Positions 1 through 10,131 are shown, counted from the stretch's first letter. The stretch is DNA of 64,000 bases from Petropleomorpha daqingensis (GCF_013408985.1 NZ_JACBZT010000001.1:620001-684000); one strand, 5' to 3'. Program-made: numbers and translations. The notes: generated from the sequence alone by a model not told the origin.

Positions 1-220
1 CAGCTCCGACCTGATGCACCGCAACCTCGACCGGCGCGTCGAGGTGCTGCTCAAGGTCTGCGACGAGCGCGCCCGGGAGGAGCTGGGCGCGACGCTCGAC
101 CGCGCGATGGCCCCGGAGGTGCGCTGCTGGACCCTCGGTCCGGACGGCGAGTGGACCCGCAGCGGCGAGTGCGACTACCAGGCCGAGCTGATCCACCAGG
201 CCGGTGAGCAGGCCGGCTGA
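1..220 (+). CDS. ppk1: Polyphosphate kinase 1, C-terminal fragment
   Basis: Only the last 72 residues are inside the window; the gene enters from the left edge in reading frame 2. The visible tail, with the motif DLMHRNLDRRVE followed by a short domain ending in an acidic and Gln-rich segment, is typical of the C-terminal phospholipase-D-like domain of PPK1, which makes polyphosphate from ATP. The stop codon lies 17 bp inside the next gene, so the two are probably co-transcribed and translationally linked. The pairing of ppk with a mutT1-like gene is also the order in mycobacteria. The identification rests on a short stretch but the motif and the neighbour agree. Confidence 0.85.
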   Translation, partial: SSDLMHRNLDRRVEVLLKVCDERAREELGATLDRAMAPEVRCWTLGPDGEWTRSGECDYQAELIHQAGEQAG

Positions 221-1118
221 GCCGGTGCTCGCCGCGGGCGGTGCGGTCTGGCGGACCTCCGCCGACGGGTCGCTGGAGACCGTGGTGGTGCACCGGCCGA
301 AGTACGACGACTGGTCGCTGCCCAAGGGCAAGCTCGACCAGGGCGAGCACGCGGTGCAGGCGGCCGTCCGCGAGGTCGACGAGGAGACCGGCCTGACCGT
401 GGTCGTGGGCCGGCGCAGCCTCCGCACCCGGTACGCCGTCGAGGAGGGCGACAAGCAGGTCGACTACTGGCTGCAGCAGGCGATCGGCGGCGAGTTCGAG
501 CCGAACTCCGAGGTCGACGAGCTGCGCTGGCTGCCGCTGCCGGAGGCGACCGCGCAGGTCACCCACGACCACGACCGCGCGGTGCTGGCCGACCTCGCCC
601 GGGACGACGTCCCGCGAGCCCCCACCCTGCTGCTGGTTCGGCACGGCAGCGCCGGCGTCCGGTCGGAGTGGGACGGTCCCGACGAGCTGCGCCCCCTCGA
701 CGCCAAGGGTCACCGGCAGGCCGCGCGGCTGGCCGAGGCGCTGTCGCTGTTCGCGCCGACGACGGTGCTGTCGGCCGAGCGGACCCGCTGCCGGGAGACG
801 GTGCAGCCGCTGGCCGAGCGCCTGGGCCTGCCGGTGCTGCCCAGCCCGGAGCTCGGCGAGGAGGAGTTCCACGAGGACCCCCAGGCCGGGCTGGCGCTGG
901 TGGAGCGGCTGCTGGAGCCGCGCGACCGGCCGGGCGTCACCGTCGTGTGCAGCCAGGGCGGCGCGATCCCGTCGGTGCTCATGGCCCTCGGGGTGCGCTG
1001 GGAGGGCATGACCGGGCGGCTCTACCCGCCGTCGGCCAAGGGCAGCACCTGGGCGCTCGGCGGCCGGCCCGGCGCGCTGTCCGCGGACTACTACCGCGAC
1101 TTCAACGCGCCGTCCTGA
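204..1118 (+). CDS. mutT1: MutT1-type Nudix hydrolase fused to histidine phosphatase
   Basis: A 304-residue two-domain protein. The N-terminal Nudix domain has a complete Nudix box (Gly42, Glu48, Arg56-Glu57, Glu60-Glu61, Gly63). The C-terminal half starts with the phosphoglycerate-mutase-type LVRHG motif (Arg146-His147-Gly148). This fusion is the mycobacterial MutT1 layout; that family hydrolyses 8-oxo-dGTP and 8-oxo-GTP to the diphosphates and also acts on diadenosine polyphosphates, so the likely role is nucleotide-pool sanitation. The GTG start at 204 lies within the end of ppk1, giving a 17-bp overlap. The stop faces the leuD stop across 12 bp. Assignment of the family is firm; the exact substrate is inferred. 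Confidence 0.92.
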   Translation: MSRPAEPVLAAGGAVWRTSADGSLETVVVHRPKYDDWSLPKGKLDQGEHAVQAAVREVDEETGLTVVVGRRSLRTRYAVEEGDKQVDYWLQQAIGGEFEPNSEVDELRWLPLPEATAQVTHDHDRAVLADLARDDVPRAPTLLLVRHGSAGVRSEWDGPDELRPLDAKGHRQAARLAEALSLFAPTTVLSAERTRCRETVQPLAERLGLPVLPSPELGEEEFHEDPQAGLALVERLLEPRDRPGVTVVCSQGGAIPSVLMALGVRWEGMTGRLYPPSAKGSTWALGGRPGALSADYYRDFNAPS

Positions 1119-1130
1119 GCCGGCCCGTCC

Positions 1131-1730
1131 TCAGCGGGCGGGCTGGGCCTGGGGCTTCCAGGAGGGGCGCTGCGCCTCGTAGGCCTCGATGTCCTCGAGG
1201 TGCCGCTCGGTGAGGCCGACGTCGTCCAGGCCCTCGAGCAGCCGCCAGCGGGTGTAGTCCTCGACCTCGAAGGTCAGGGTCACCGCGCCGTAGCGGATCT
1301 CCTTGGCCTCGAGGTCGACCGTCACCTGCAGCGACGGGTCCTCCTCGATGGCCTTCCAGAGCGCCTCGACGTCCTCCTGCGGCAGCAGGACGGTGAGCAG
1401 CCCGGCCTTGGTCGAGTTGTTGCGGAAGATGTCGCCGAACCGCGAGCTGATGACGACCCGGAAGCCGCCGTCCAGCAGCGCCCAGACGGCGTGCTCGCGG
1501 GACGAGCCGGTGCCGAAGTCCGGCCCGGCGACCAGGATCGAGGCGTCGGCGTACTGCGGCAGGTTGAGCACGAACTCCGGCTCGTTGGTCCGCCAGGCGC
1601 TGAACAGGCCGTCCTCGAAGCCGGTGCGGGTGATCCGCTTGAGGTACTCGGCCGGGATGATCTGGTCGGTGTCGACGTTGCTGCGGCGCAGCGGGGCCGC
1701 CGTGCCGGTGTGGGTGGTGAAGGCGTCCAT
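1131..1730 (-). CDS. leuD: 3-isopropylmalate dehydratase, small subunit
   Basis: 199 residues, the usual length for LeuD. With LeuC it isomerises 2-isopropylmalate to 3-isopropylmalate in leucine synthesis. The protein opens with the swivel-domain pattern ([16 protein letters not shown]) and carries the [10 protein letters not shown] segment that borders the active site in this aconitase-like family. The ATG at 1730 lies five bases after the leuC stop codon, so the two subunits are made from one message. A longer reading is open upstream to 1946 but would run through the end of leuC and is not credible. Confidence 0.97.
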   Translation of the reverse strand: MDAFTTHTGTAAPLRRSNVDTDQIIPAEYLKRITRTGFEDGLFSAWRTNEPEFVLNLPQYADASILVAGPDFGTGSSREHAVWALLDGGFRVVISSRFGDIFRNNSTKAGLLTVLLPQEDVEALWKAIEEDPSLQVTVDLEAKEIRYGAVTLTFEVEDYTRWRLLEGLDDVGLTERHLEDIEAYEAQRPSWKPQAQPAR

Positions 1731-1735
1731 GGTGG

Positions 1736-3148
<1,413 letters not shown>

Positions 3149-3170
3149 GGGTCTCTCCTGGGACTGGCGA

Positions 3171-3205
3171 TCTCACTATGTGGGATGCGAGTATTGCTGT
3201 GTGGG
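3171..3205. promoter_or_regulatory. Candidate IclR-type operator between leuC and its divergent regulator
   Basis: The short divergent gap holds the imperfect inverted repeat TCTCAC-TAT-GTGGGA at 3171-3185, with one mismatch between arms, and a second GTGTGGGA half-site at 3198-3205 that runs into the start codon of the regulator. In Streptomyces (NdgR) and Corynebacterium (LtbR) the homologous regulator binds this intergenic region and controls leuCD. That this exact repeat is the site is my inference. Confidence 0.55.
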
Positions 3206-3902
3206 ACAGCCTAACCCCGTTGCGGTTCTGGACAAAGCAGTGGCCATCCTCCGGGCCGTCGCCGAGGAGCCGGCCACGCTCGCGGACCTGGTCGCCCGCA
3301 CCGGCCTGCCCCGCGCGACGGCGCACCGGCTGGCCGTGGCGCTCGAGGGACACCGCCTCGTGGAGCGCACCGAGAGCGGGGTCTGGACCACCGGCGCCGG
3401 GCTGCGCGAGCTGGCGCGCAGCGGTCCCGACCTGGCCGAGCTCGCCGAGCGGCACCTGGTCACCCTGCGCGACGTCAGCGGCGAGAGCGCGCAGTTCTAC
3501 GTCCGGGACGGCGCCTCGCGGGTCTGCGTCGCCGCCGCCGAGCGGGCGCACGGGCTGCGCGACACCGTGCCGGTCGGCGCCCGGCTGCCGCTGACCGCGG
3601 GCTCGGCCGCCCACGCGCTGCTCGCCTTCGCCCCGGCCGACGAGGTCAACCCGCTGCTGCCCTCGGCCAGCTTCACCGCCCGCACGCTGCTCGACGTCCG
3701 CCGGCGCGGCTGGGCGCACAGCGTCGCCGAGCGCGAGGCCGGGGTCGCCTCGCTGTCCGCGCCGGTGCGGGACGGCGCCGGGGGCGTGCTCGGGGCGGTG
3801 TCGATCTCCGGGCCGGTCGAGCGGCTGGGCCGCCGCCCGTCCCCCGAGGTCATCGGCGCCGTCCTGGACGCCGCCGCCGCCATCTCCCGCGCCGCCCGCT
3901 GA
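3201..3902 (+). CDS. ndgR: IclR-family regulator of leucine biosynthesis (NdgR/LtbR-like)
   Basis: 233 residues: an N-terminal winged helix-turn-helix (LADLVARTGLPRATAHRLAVAL) followed by the IclR effector-binding domain. Sequence style and position divergent from leuCD match the NdgR/LtbR group, which represses or tunes leuCD and other amino-acid genes. The GTG at 3201 is preferred because it gives the N-terminus expected for the family (short lead-in to VAVLDKAVAILRAV); an in-frame GTG at 3180 is possible. No Shine-Dalgarno is visible before either, so a leaderless message is plausible. Candidate operator half-sites overlap the start region, which would allow autoregulation. Confidence 0.88.
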   Translation: MGQPNPVAVLDKAVAILRAVAEEPATLADLVARTGLPRATAHRLAVALEGHRLVERTESGVWTTGAGLRELARSGPDLAELAERHLVTLRDVSGESAQFYVRDGASRVCVAAAERAHGLRDTVPVGARLPLTAGSAAHALLAFAPADEVNPLLPSASFTARTLLDVRRRGWAHSVAEREAGVASLSAPVRDGAGGVLGAVSISGPVERLGRRPSPEVIGAVLDAAAAISRAAR

Positions 3903-3905
3903 CCC

Positions 3906-4619
3906 TCAGCGCAGGCGGGCCGGGTCGCCGCGGTGGACGGTGCCGCCGCGGAGCACCGACGCCGTCAGCCCGAAGGTCACCCCGGGCCGCGTCCCCAGGG
4001 TCTTGAGGATGCGGCCGTCGCGCGGCAGGTCGGCCTGGGCCAGGTCGACCATGCGGCAGCGCGGCATGCCGCCGTCGACCCGCAGCACGACGTCCCCGCC
4101 GAGGAGCAGCTCCCGGCCGATCCAGGCGTCCTCCACGAAGCCGGTCCCGGGCACCTCCAGGACGACGTTCGCGCGGAAGCGCTCGGGGTCGAGCGGCTCG
4201 CCCAGCAGGGCGGCCAGCGCGCGCAGCCCCGCGGTCGTGACGACGTGCACCGGCGACTCGTCGTGGTGCCGCACGTCGCTCTCGGGCCGCAGCGCCAACG
4301 GCCTGCCCAGCGCGTCGCTGAGACGAGCGGCCGCGGCGGGGTCGTCCGCCCGCAGCCACCGGCCGTCGGCGAACTCGATCTCGGGCACGGCGCCGCGCAG
4401 GACCGCGCGGTGGTCGAGCAGGCCGTCCACCCGCCGGAACCGCCGGGTGGTCTTGCCGCTGCCGATCCCGCCGTCGGGGCAGTACGCCGCCCAGCTCCGG
4501 TCTCCGACGACGCCGCGGGGCTCGAGGTCCAGCGCCTCGCACGGCTCACCACGCATCGACTTCACCGGATAGCGGGCGAGCGCCGCCACGCGAGGCGTCT
4601 CGGGAGGGAGGGCTGTCAT
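3906..4619 (-). CDS. MOSC domain-containing protein
   Basis: 237 residues. An N-terminal MOSC beta-barrel domain (starts VAALARYPVKSMRGE) leads into a C-terminal MOSC domain with FRANVVLEVPG and GMPRCRMVDLAQ, the latter carrying the conserved cysteine of the family. MOSC proteins bind or transfer sulfur for molybdenum-cofactor enzymes or act as Moco-dependent reductases. The gene is divergent from, and 28 bp away from, a sulfite-oxidase-like molybdoenzyme, which supports a shared cofactor role. The ATG at 4619 is chosen because residues upstream of it lack family similarity and run into the neighbour. Exact reaction unknown. Confidence 0.85.
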   Translation of the reverse strand: MTALPPETPRVAALARYPVKSMRGEPCEALDLEPRGVVGDRSWAAYCPDGGIGSGKTTRRFRRVDGLLDHRAVLRGAVPEIEFADGRWLRADDPAAAARLSDALGRPLALRPESDVRHHDESPVHVVTTAGLRALAALLGEPLDPERFRANVVLEVPGTGFVEDAWIGRELLLGGDVVLRVDGGMPRCRMVDLAQADLPRDGRILKTLGTRPGVTFGLTASVLRGGTVHRGDPARLR

Positions 4620-4647
4620 CGCCCGCAGTCTCGCGCACACTGCTCCC

Positions 4648-5754
4648 ATGACCGCCACGGAGACCAACGCCGGCCGGGCCCGCATCGCCGAGCCGGGCGA
4701 GGGCATCGGGCTCGACGAGCTCGCCCTGGCCACCCGCAACCACGGCATGCCGCTGGAGGCGCTGCGCTACGACGTCACGCCGCCCGGGCTGCACTACGTG
4801 CTCACGCACTACGACATCCCCGCGGTCGATCCCGGCACGTGGCGGCTGGAGATCGGCGGCGCGGTCGAGCGGTCGCTGTCGCTCGGCCTCGAGGAGCTGC
4901 AGCGCCGTCCCGAGGTCAGCGCGCGGGTGCTCCTGGAGTGCGCCGGAAACGGCCGCGCCCGCTTCGAGCCGCGCCCGGTGAGCCAGCCGTGGCTGCTCGA
5001 GGCGGTCGGCACGGCGGAGTGGACCGGGACGCCGCTGGCGCCGCTGCTGGAGGAGGCGGGCGTGCCGGCCGATGCGGTCGACGTCGTCTTCACCGGCGCC
5101 GACCACGGCGTGGAACGCGGCGTCGAGCAGGACTACGCCCGCGGCCTGCCGCTGGCCGAGGCGCTGCGAGCGGACGCGCTGCTGGTGTGGGGCATGAACG
5201 GCGCGCCGCTGCCGCCGCAGCACGGGGCGCCGCTGCGGTTGATCATCCCCGGCTGGTACGGCATGGCCCACGTGAAGTGGCTGCAGCGCATCGAGGTCCT
5301 GACCCGCCCGTTCGACGGCTTCCAGAACGCCACCGCCTACCGGATCAAGGTCGACTCGCACGAGGACGGCGAGCCGGTCACCCGCATCCGCCCGCGCGCC
5401 CTGCTGGCCCCGCCCGGCTGGCCGGACTTCATGACCCGCGAGCGGTTCGTCCGGCCCGGCCCGGTGACCGTCGCCGGCCGGGCGTGGTCGGGCGCGGCGC
5501 CGGTGAACCGGGTCGAGGTCAGCACCGACGGCGGCGCCACCTGGGACGACGCCGTCCTGGCCCCGGCGGACCCCGAGCACCCCTACGCCTGGCGGGCGTG
5601 GAGCTACGAGTGGACGGCCACCCCCGGCCGCGCCGAGCTGCTGGTCCGGGCGGCCGACGAGTCCGGCGACACCCAGCCGGTCGAGCAGGAGTGGAACCGC
5701 CAGGGCATGGCGAACAACCTCGTCCAGCGCGTGCCCGTCACCGTGGTGACGTGA
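4648..5754 (+). CDS. Sulfite-oxidase-family molybdopterin oxidoreductase
   Basis: 368 residues covering the oxidoreductase molybdopterin-binding domain and the C-terminal Mo-co dimerisation domain. The segment LLECAGNGRARF contains the cysteine (Cys98) that ligates molybdenum in sulfite oxidases, and GWYGMAHVKWL is the other characteristic stretch. No signal peptide or Tat motif is seen, so it is probably cytoplasmic, unlike many bacterial sulfite dehydrogenases. The natural electron acceptor and substrate cannot be told from sequence. The MOSC gene next door fits a molybdoenzyme module. A hairpin follows the stop. Confidence 0.9.
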   Translation: MTATETNAGRARIAEPGEGIGLDELALATRNHGMPLEALRYDVTPPGLHYVLTHYDIPAVDPGTWRLEIGGAVERSLSLGLEELQRRPEVSARVLLECAGNGRARFEPRPVSQPWLLEAVGTAEWTGTPLAPLLEEAGVPADAVDVVFTGADHGVERGVEQDYARGLPLAEALRADALLVWGMNGAPLPPQHGAPLRLIIPGWYGMAHVKWLQRIEVLTRPFDGFQNATAYRIKVDSHEDGEPVTRIRPRALLAPPGWPDFMTRERFVRPGPVTVAGRAWSGAAPVNRVEVSTDGGATWDDAVLAPADPEHPYAWRAWSYEWTATPGRAELLVRAADESGDTQPVEQEWNRQGMANNLVQRVPVTVVT

Positions 5755-5784
5755 CAGGGCGGCCCCGTCCCGGGTCCCGCCCTG
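5755..5784. terminator. Hairpin between convergent genes
   Basis: CAGGGCGG and CCGCCCTG form an 8-bp perfect inverted repeat directly after the stop of the sulfite-oxidase-like gene and before the converging small membrane gene. There is no T-run, so strength as an intrinsic terminator is uncertain. Confidence 0.5.
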
Positions 5785-5816
5785 AGCGTGCGAAGGGTGG
5801 GGAGGACGGGGTCCTT

Positions 5817-6125
5817 CTAATGGCCCGGGTGGTTGGCCTCGTCCATGTTCTCGTGGGCCTCGGCGACCGCCTTCTCGTCCACGATGACCGGCCGCCACCG
5901 CGTCCAGACCGCGAAGGCGATGGCCACGACGATCATCACCAGACCGGCCCAGAGGTTGGCGTTGACGCCACCGGTCTTCTCCTTGTCGTCGGCGGAGTCG
6001 AAGAAGATCCCCATCACGACGAGGACGACGCCGTAGAGGCCGATCAGGCCGGCGATGAAGACCCGGACGTCGTAGGCGCCCGCGGTGTGCTTGCGGCCGC
6101 CGTCCTGGGATGCGGGAGTGCTCAT
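5817..6125 (-). CDS. Small two-TM membrane protein in the galactose operon
   Basis: 102 residues with two clear membrane segments (about residues 22-41 and 57-77) separated by a charged loop and followed by an acidic, His-containing tail ending NHPGH. I do not recognise a named family. It is the last gene of the galT-galK-symporter operon, starting 10 bp after the symporter stop, so a role as an accessory to the transporter is a reasonable guess and no more. Paired small membrane proteins are common beside solute-sodium symporters. Confidence 0.75.
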   Translation of the reverse strand: MSTPASQDGGRKHTAGAYDVRVFIAGLIGLYGVVLVVMGIFFDSADDKEKTGGVNANLWAGLVMIVVAIAFAVWTRWRPVIVDEKAVAEAHENMDEANHPGH

Positions 6126-6135
6126 GACAGGCTCC

Positions 6136-7818
6136 TCAGCGGAAGATCGCGTTCAGGGCGATGACCATCACGAGCGAGATGCCCGCGAGCTTGGTCGGTG
6201 ACTGGTACCAGGGCAGCCGGTGTTCGTCGGGGTCGGTCCGCTGCTCCTTCGGCGTCTCGGAGTAGACGAGGCCGACGAGCTCCGACGCGGGCTTGGGTCG
6301 CGTCACGAGGGTGACGGAGACGCTGACGACGACGTCGACGACGAACGCGGCGCTGGCGGCCGCGAAGCTCGCACCCTGACCGCTGAGCGGGATCGCCCCC
6401 ACCGAGAGGCCGCCGAGCGCGTCCTGGCTCAGCACGGCGACGAGCACGGCGCCGAGCGTGCCGGAGACCAGTCCCATCCAGCCGGCGGTCGCCGTCATCC
6501 GCTTCCAGAACATGCCCAGGATGAAGGTGGCGAACAGCGGCGCGTTGAAGAAGCCGAACAGGGTCTGCAGGTAGTCCATCAGGTTGCTGTAGCCGGAGGC
6601 GATCAGCGCCGTCCCGATGGCGATGATCGTGGCGGCGACGGTGGCCAGCCGGCCGATCCGCAGGTAGTAGCCGTCCGGCCGGTCCTTCTTCACGTACTGC
6701 TGCCAGATGTCGTAGCTGAAGACGGTGTTGAAGGCCGAGATGTTGGCCGCCATGCCGGCCATGAAGGCCGCCAGGAGGCCGGCGAGCGCCACACCGAGCA
6801 GCCCGTTCGGCAGCGTGTCGCGGATCAGCAGCAGGATCGAGTTGTTGTAGTCGAAGCTCTCGCTGCCCTCCGACTTCGCCTTCGCCAGGGTGGGCACGAG
6901 GATGCCGGCGATGATCCCCGGGACCACCACGAGGAACGGCACGAACATCTTGGGGAACGATCCGATGATCGGCGTGGCCCGTGCCGCGGACATCGACTTG
7001 GTCGCAAACGCGCGCTGCACCTCGACGAAGTTCGTCGTCCAGTAGCCGAAGGACTGCACGAAGCCCAGACCGAACACGATGCCGATCACCGACCAGACGG
7101 GGCTGGAGAAGCCGGTGAGCTCGGTGCCGGGCCAGGACCGCAGCTGCTCGGAGTCGCCGGCCGCCGTGACCTTGTCGATCAGGCCACCGATGCCGCCGAC
7201 GCGGTGCAGCCCGATCAGGGTGAGCGGCAGCAGCGCCGCGACGATCACGAAGAACTGCAGCACCTCGTTGTAGATCGCGGCCGAGAGCCCGCCGAGGGTG
7301 ATGTAGCTGAGGACCACTGCCGCGGCGATGAGCAGCGAGATCCACAGCGGCCACCCGAGGAGCAGCTCGACGATGTGCGCCAGCAGGTACAGGTTGATCC
7401 CCGCGATGAGCACCTGGGCGACCGCGAAGCTGATCGCGTTGACCAGGTGCGCCCCCGTCCCGAACCGGCGGCGCATGAACTCGGGGACGCTGCGGACCTT
7501 GGACCCGTAGTAGAAGGGCATCATCACGATGCCCAGGAAGAGCATCGCCGGGACGGCGCCGACCCAGAAGTAGTGCATGGTCGCCATGCCGAACTGGGCG
7601 CCGTTGGCGGACATGCCGACGATCTCGACAGCACCGAGGTTGGCCGAGATGAAGGCCAGCCCGGTGATCCACGCCGGCAGCGAGCGGCCGGACAGGAAGA
7701 AGTCCAGGCTGTCGGAGACCCGGCGGCGGGCGGCGAACCCGATCCCCAGGACGACCGCGAAGTACACGACGACGAGCGCGTAGTCGACGAAGGACGCGTC
7801 GAGTCTCAAGTTGTCCAC
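6136..7818 (-). CDS. Sodium:solute symporter, SGLT/galactose type
   Basis: About 560 residues with some 14 membrane segments. The pattern RSLPAWITGLAFISANLGA, the ITLGGLSAAIYNEVLQFF core and the extended C-terminal half place it in the solute:sodium symporter family near the SGLT sugar transporters. Its location directly after galT and galK makes galactose (or a galactoside) the probable substrate, imported with Na+. The start is uncertain: a TTG at 7839, this GTG at 7818 (weak GGGAAG 11 bases upstream) and a TTG at 7809 are all in frame, while the only nearby ATG (7852) is in another frame. Family call is secure; N-terminus is not. Confidence 0.9.
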   Translation of the reverse strand: MDNLRLDASFVDYALVVVYFAVVLGIGFAARRRVSDSLDFFLSGRSLPAWITGLAFISANLGAVEIVGMSANGAQFGMATMHYFWVGAVPAMLFLGIVMMPFYYGSKVRSVPEFMRRRFGTGAHLVNAISFAVAQVLIAGINLYLLAHIVELLLGWPLWISLLIAAAVVLSYITLGGLSAAIYNEVLQFFVIVAALLPLTLIGLHRVGGIGGLIDKVTAAGDSEQLRSWPGTELTGFSSPVWSVIGIVFGLGFVQSFGYWTTNFVEVQRAFATKSMSAARATPIIGSFPKMFVPFLVVVPGIIAGILVPTLAKAKSEGSESFDYNNSILLLIRDTLPNGLLGVALAGLLAAFMAGMAANISAFNTVFSYDIWQQYVKKDRPDGYYLRIGRLATVAATIIAIGTALIASGYSNLMDYLQTLFGFFNAPLFATFILGMFWKRMTATAGWMGLVSGTLGAVLVAVLSQDALGGLSVGAIPLSGQGASFAAASAAFVVDVVVSVSVTLVTRPKPASELVGLVYSETPKEQRTDPDEHRLPWYQSPTKLAGISLVMVIALNAIFR

Positions 7819-7882
7819 GAGAACCGGTGCTTCCCGCAAGTGCGGGGTTCATGCGCGGTTTTTTGATCTTCCTCGGATCGTG

Positions 7883-9055
7883 TCAGCCGAGGCGCCGGGC
7901 TCCCGCCGAGGGGACCGCGACGAACGTCCGCGGCGGCGCCGGCGCCACGGCCGTGAAGCGCTGCACGATCGCCGCGGTGACCTCGTCGAGCCGGTCGGCG
8001 TCGACCAGCGCGATGGCGCTGCCGCCGAAGCCACCGCCGACCATCCGCGCGCCGTACGCCCCGGCCCCGACCGCCGCCTCGACGACCAGGTCGAGCAGGT
8101 CGGTGGAGATCTGGAAGTCGTCGCGCAGCGACTCGTGGCCGGCGGTGAGCACCGGCCCGATCGCCCGGACGTCGTCCTTCGCGCGCAGGGTGGCGACGAC
8201 CTCGAGCACCCGGGCGTCTTCGGTCACGATGTGCCGGGCGCGGCGCAGCAGCACCTCGCCCTCGGCGGTGCCGTCGTCCAGGACGGCGAGCGCGGCGACG
8301 TCGTCGACCTCGCGGAGCAGCTGCACCCCCAGCCGGGCGGCTGCGTCCTCGCACTCGCGACGGCGGTCGCCGTACCCGCCGCCGGCGTGCTCGTGGGCCT
8401 GGCCGGTGTCGACGACGAGCAGCGCGAGCCCGGCGGCGGCCAGGTCGAAGGGCACCTGCTCGCGGCTGCGGTCGCGGGTGTCGAGGAACAGCGCGTGCCC
8501 TTCGGTGCAGAGCATCGAGGCGGACTGGTCGAGGATGCCGGTGGGGGCGCCGACGAAGTCGTTCTCCGCCCGGCGGGCCACGTCGACCAGGTCGTCGGCG
8601 GACAGCCCCGGCGCGCAGAGGTCGCGCACGGCGAGGGCGACGGCGCACTCGAGGGCGGCGGAGGAGGACAACCCCGCCCCGGCCGGGACGTCGCTGTCGA
8701 CCAGCACCGACAGCCCGCCGACCGCGGCGACGGCGTCGCGCAGCCCGTGCACCACGCCCGCGGGGTAGCCGGCCCAGCCGCTCGGGTGCCCGGGGGTCAG
8801 CTCGGCCACGGGGACGACGACGTCGTCCTCGGGCTGCTGCACCGAGCTGAACGCGACGGCGCCGTCGGTGCGCGGCGCCACGGCGGCCCGCGTGGTGTGC
8901 GGCAGCGCCATCGGCAGCACGAAGCCGCCGTTGTAGTCGGTGTGCTCGCCGATCACGTTCACCCGGCCCGGCGCCGCCCAGACGCCGGCGGGCTCGGTGC
9001 CGAACCGGGCGGTGAACGCCTCGCGGGCCGCCTTGAGCGCCTGCTCGTCGTTCAC
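7883..9055 (-). CDS. galK: Galactokinase
   Basis: 390 residues of the GHMP kinase superfamily. It shows the galactokinase signature GRVNVIGEHTDYNGG near the N-terminus, the phosphate-binding PAGAGLSSSAALE motif and the C-terminal GGGFGGSAIAL. It phosphorylates galactose at C1, the first Leloir step, feeding GalT encoded just upstream. The GTG start overlaps the galT stop by 4 bp (GTGA), so the two are translationally coupled. galE is not in the window. Confidence 0.97.
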   Translation of the reverse strand: MNDEQALKAAREAFTARFGTEPAGVWAAPGRVNVIGEHTDYNGGFVLPMALPHTTRAAVAPRTDGAVAFSSVQQPEDDVVVPVAELTPGHPSGWAGYPAGVVHGLRDAVAAVGGLSVLVDSDVPAGAGLSSSAALECAVALAVRDLCAPGLSADDLVDVARRAENDFVGAPTGILDQSASMLCTEGHALFLDTRDRSREQVPFDLAAAGLALLVVDTGQAHEHAGGGYGDRRRECEDAAARLGVQLLREVDDVAALAVLDDGTAEGEVLLRRARHIVTEDARVLEVVATLRAKDDVRAIGPVLTAGHESLRDDFQISTDLLDLVVEAAVGAGAYGARMVGGGFGGSAIALVDADRLDEVTAAIVQRFTAVAPAPPRTFVAVPSAGARRLG

Positions 9056-10131
9056 GGGACCACCACGGCGCGCAGCTGCTCGGCGACGTCCTCGGGGTTG
9101 GTGTCGGTGATGAACGCGCCCATGCCCGACTCGGAGCCGGCGAGGTACTTCAGCTTGGACTCGGCCCGCCGGATCGAGAACAGCTGCAGGTGCAACCACC
9201 ACTCGTCGCGGCCCTCGCGGACCGGGGCCTGGTTCCACGCCGCGATGTAGGGCATCGGGCTGTGGAACCGGTGCCGGAACCGGCCGAGGACGTCGAGGTA
9301 GACCTCGACGAACGCGTCGCGCTGGGCGTCGTCGAGGGCGGGCAGGTCGGGCACCCGGGCGGTCGGGAAGAACTGCACCTCGTAGGGCCAGCGCGCGGCC
9401 GCCGGGACGAACGCCGTCCAGTGGTCGTTCTCGGCCACCACGCGCGGGCCCTTGCGCTCGCTCTCCACGACCTCGGCGAACACGTCGCCGTCGGCCCGGC
9501 GGACGGTGTCGAGGATCGTGGCCGCCCGCGGCGGGATGTAGGGGTAGGCGTAGATCTGCCCGTGCGGGTGGGAGAGGGTCACCCCGATCTCCTCGCCGTG
9601 GTTCTCGAACGGGAAGACGTACTCGACCCCGTCGATGGCGCCGAGCTCCGCGGTGCGGTCGGCCCAGACGTCGACGACCAGGCGCGCCCGGTCGGGGCCG
9701 AGCTCGGCGAAGGCGCGGTCGTGCTCGTCGGTGAAGCAGACGACCTCGCAGCGCCCGAACCCCGGCCGCAGCTCGGCCAGGGGCGCCCCGGGAGCGGTCG
9801 GCGGGACGTCGCGCTCGACGGCGGTCGCCAGCGAGGGGAACCGGTTCTCGAAGACGACGACCTGGTACGCGCTCTCGGGGATCTCCGTGGGCCGCCCGGG
9901 GCGGGACGGGTCGAGCGGGCACTCGTCGGCCGGCGGCAGGAAGGTCCGCGACTGCCGGTGCGAGGCGATCGCCACCCACTCCCCCAGCAGGGCGTCGTAG
10001 CGCAGCTGCGAGTGCGTGCTCACCGGGGGCAGGTCGCGCGTGTCCTCGGCGGTGCGGGACACCGGGTGCCGGTCGTCGTCGTAGTAGAGGATCTCCCGGC
10101 CGTCGGCCAGTCGACGACTCGTGCGGATCAC
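9052..10131 (-). CDS. galT: Galactose-1-phosphate uridylyltransferase
   Basis: 359 residues. The active-site HPHGQ is at residues 188-192, where the second histidine (His190) is the nucleotide-accepting residue in the family, and zinc-site and C-terminal motifs (EWWLHLQLFSIRR) are present. It swaps UMP between UDP-glucose and galactose-1-phosphate. As first gene of galT-galK-symporter it is preceded by a region with three copies of an 8-bp half-site, a likely operator. Confidence 0.97.
   Translation of the reverse strand: MIRTSRRLADGREILYYDDDRHPVSRTAEDTRDLPPVSTHSQLRYDALLGEWVAIASHRQSRTFLPPADECPLDPSRPGRPTEIPESAYQVVVFENRFPSLATAVERDVPPTAPGAPLAELRPGFGRCEVVCFTDEHDRAFAELGPDRARLVVDVWADRTAELGAIDGVEYVFPFENHGEEIGVTLSHPHGQIYAYPYIPPRAATILDTVRRADGDVFAEVVESERKGPRVVAENDHWTAFVPAAARWPYEVQFFPTARVPDLPALDDAQRDAFVEVYLDVLGRFRHRFHSPMPYIAAWNQAPVREGRDEWWLHLQLFSIRRAESKLKYLAGSESGMGAFITDTNPEDVAEQLRAVVVP

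Noticed and set aside
6122-7852. Frame from the ATG at 7852 as the real symporter
   Set aside because: It translates to Arg/Gly-rich sequence in a different frame, whereas the overlapping frame gives a full SSS-family protein.
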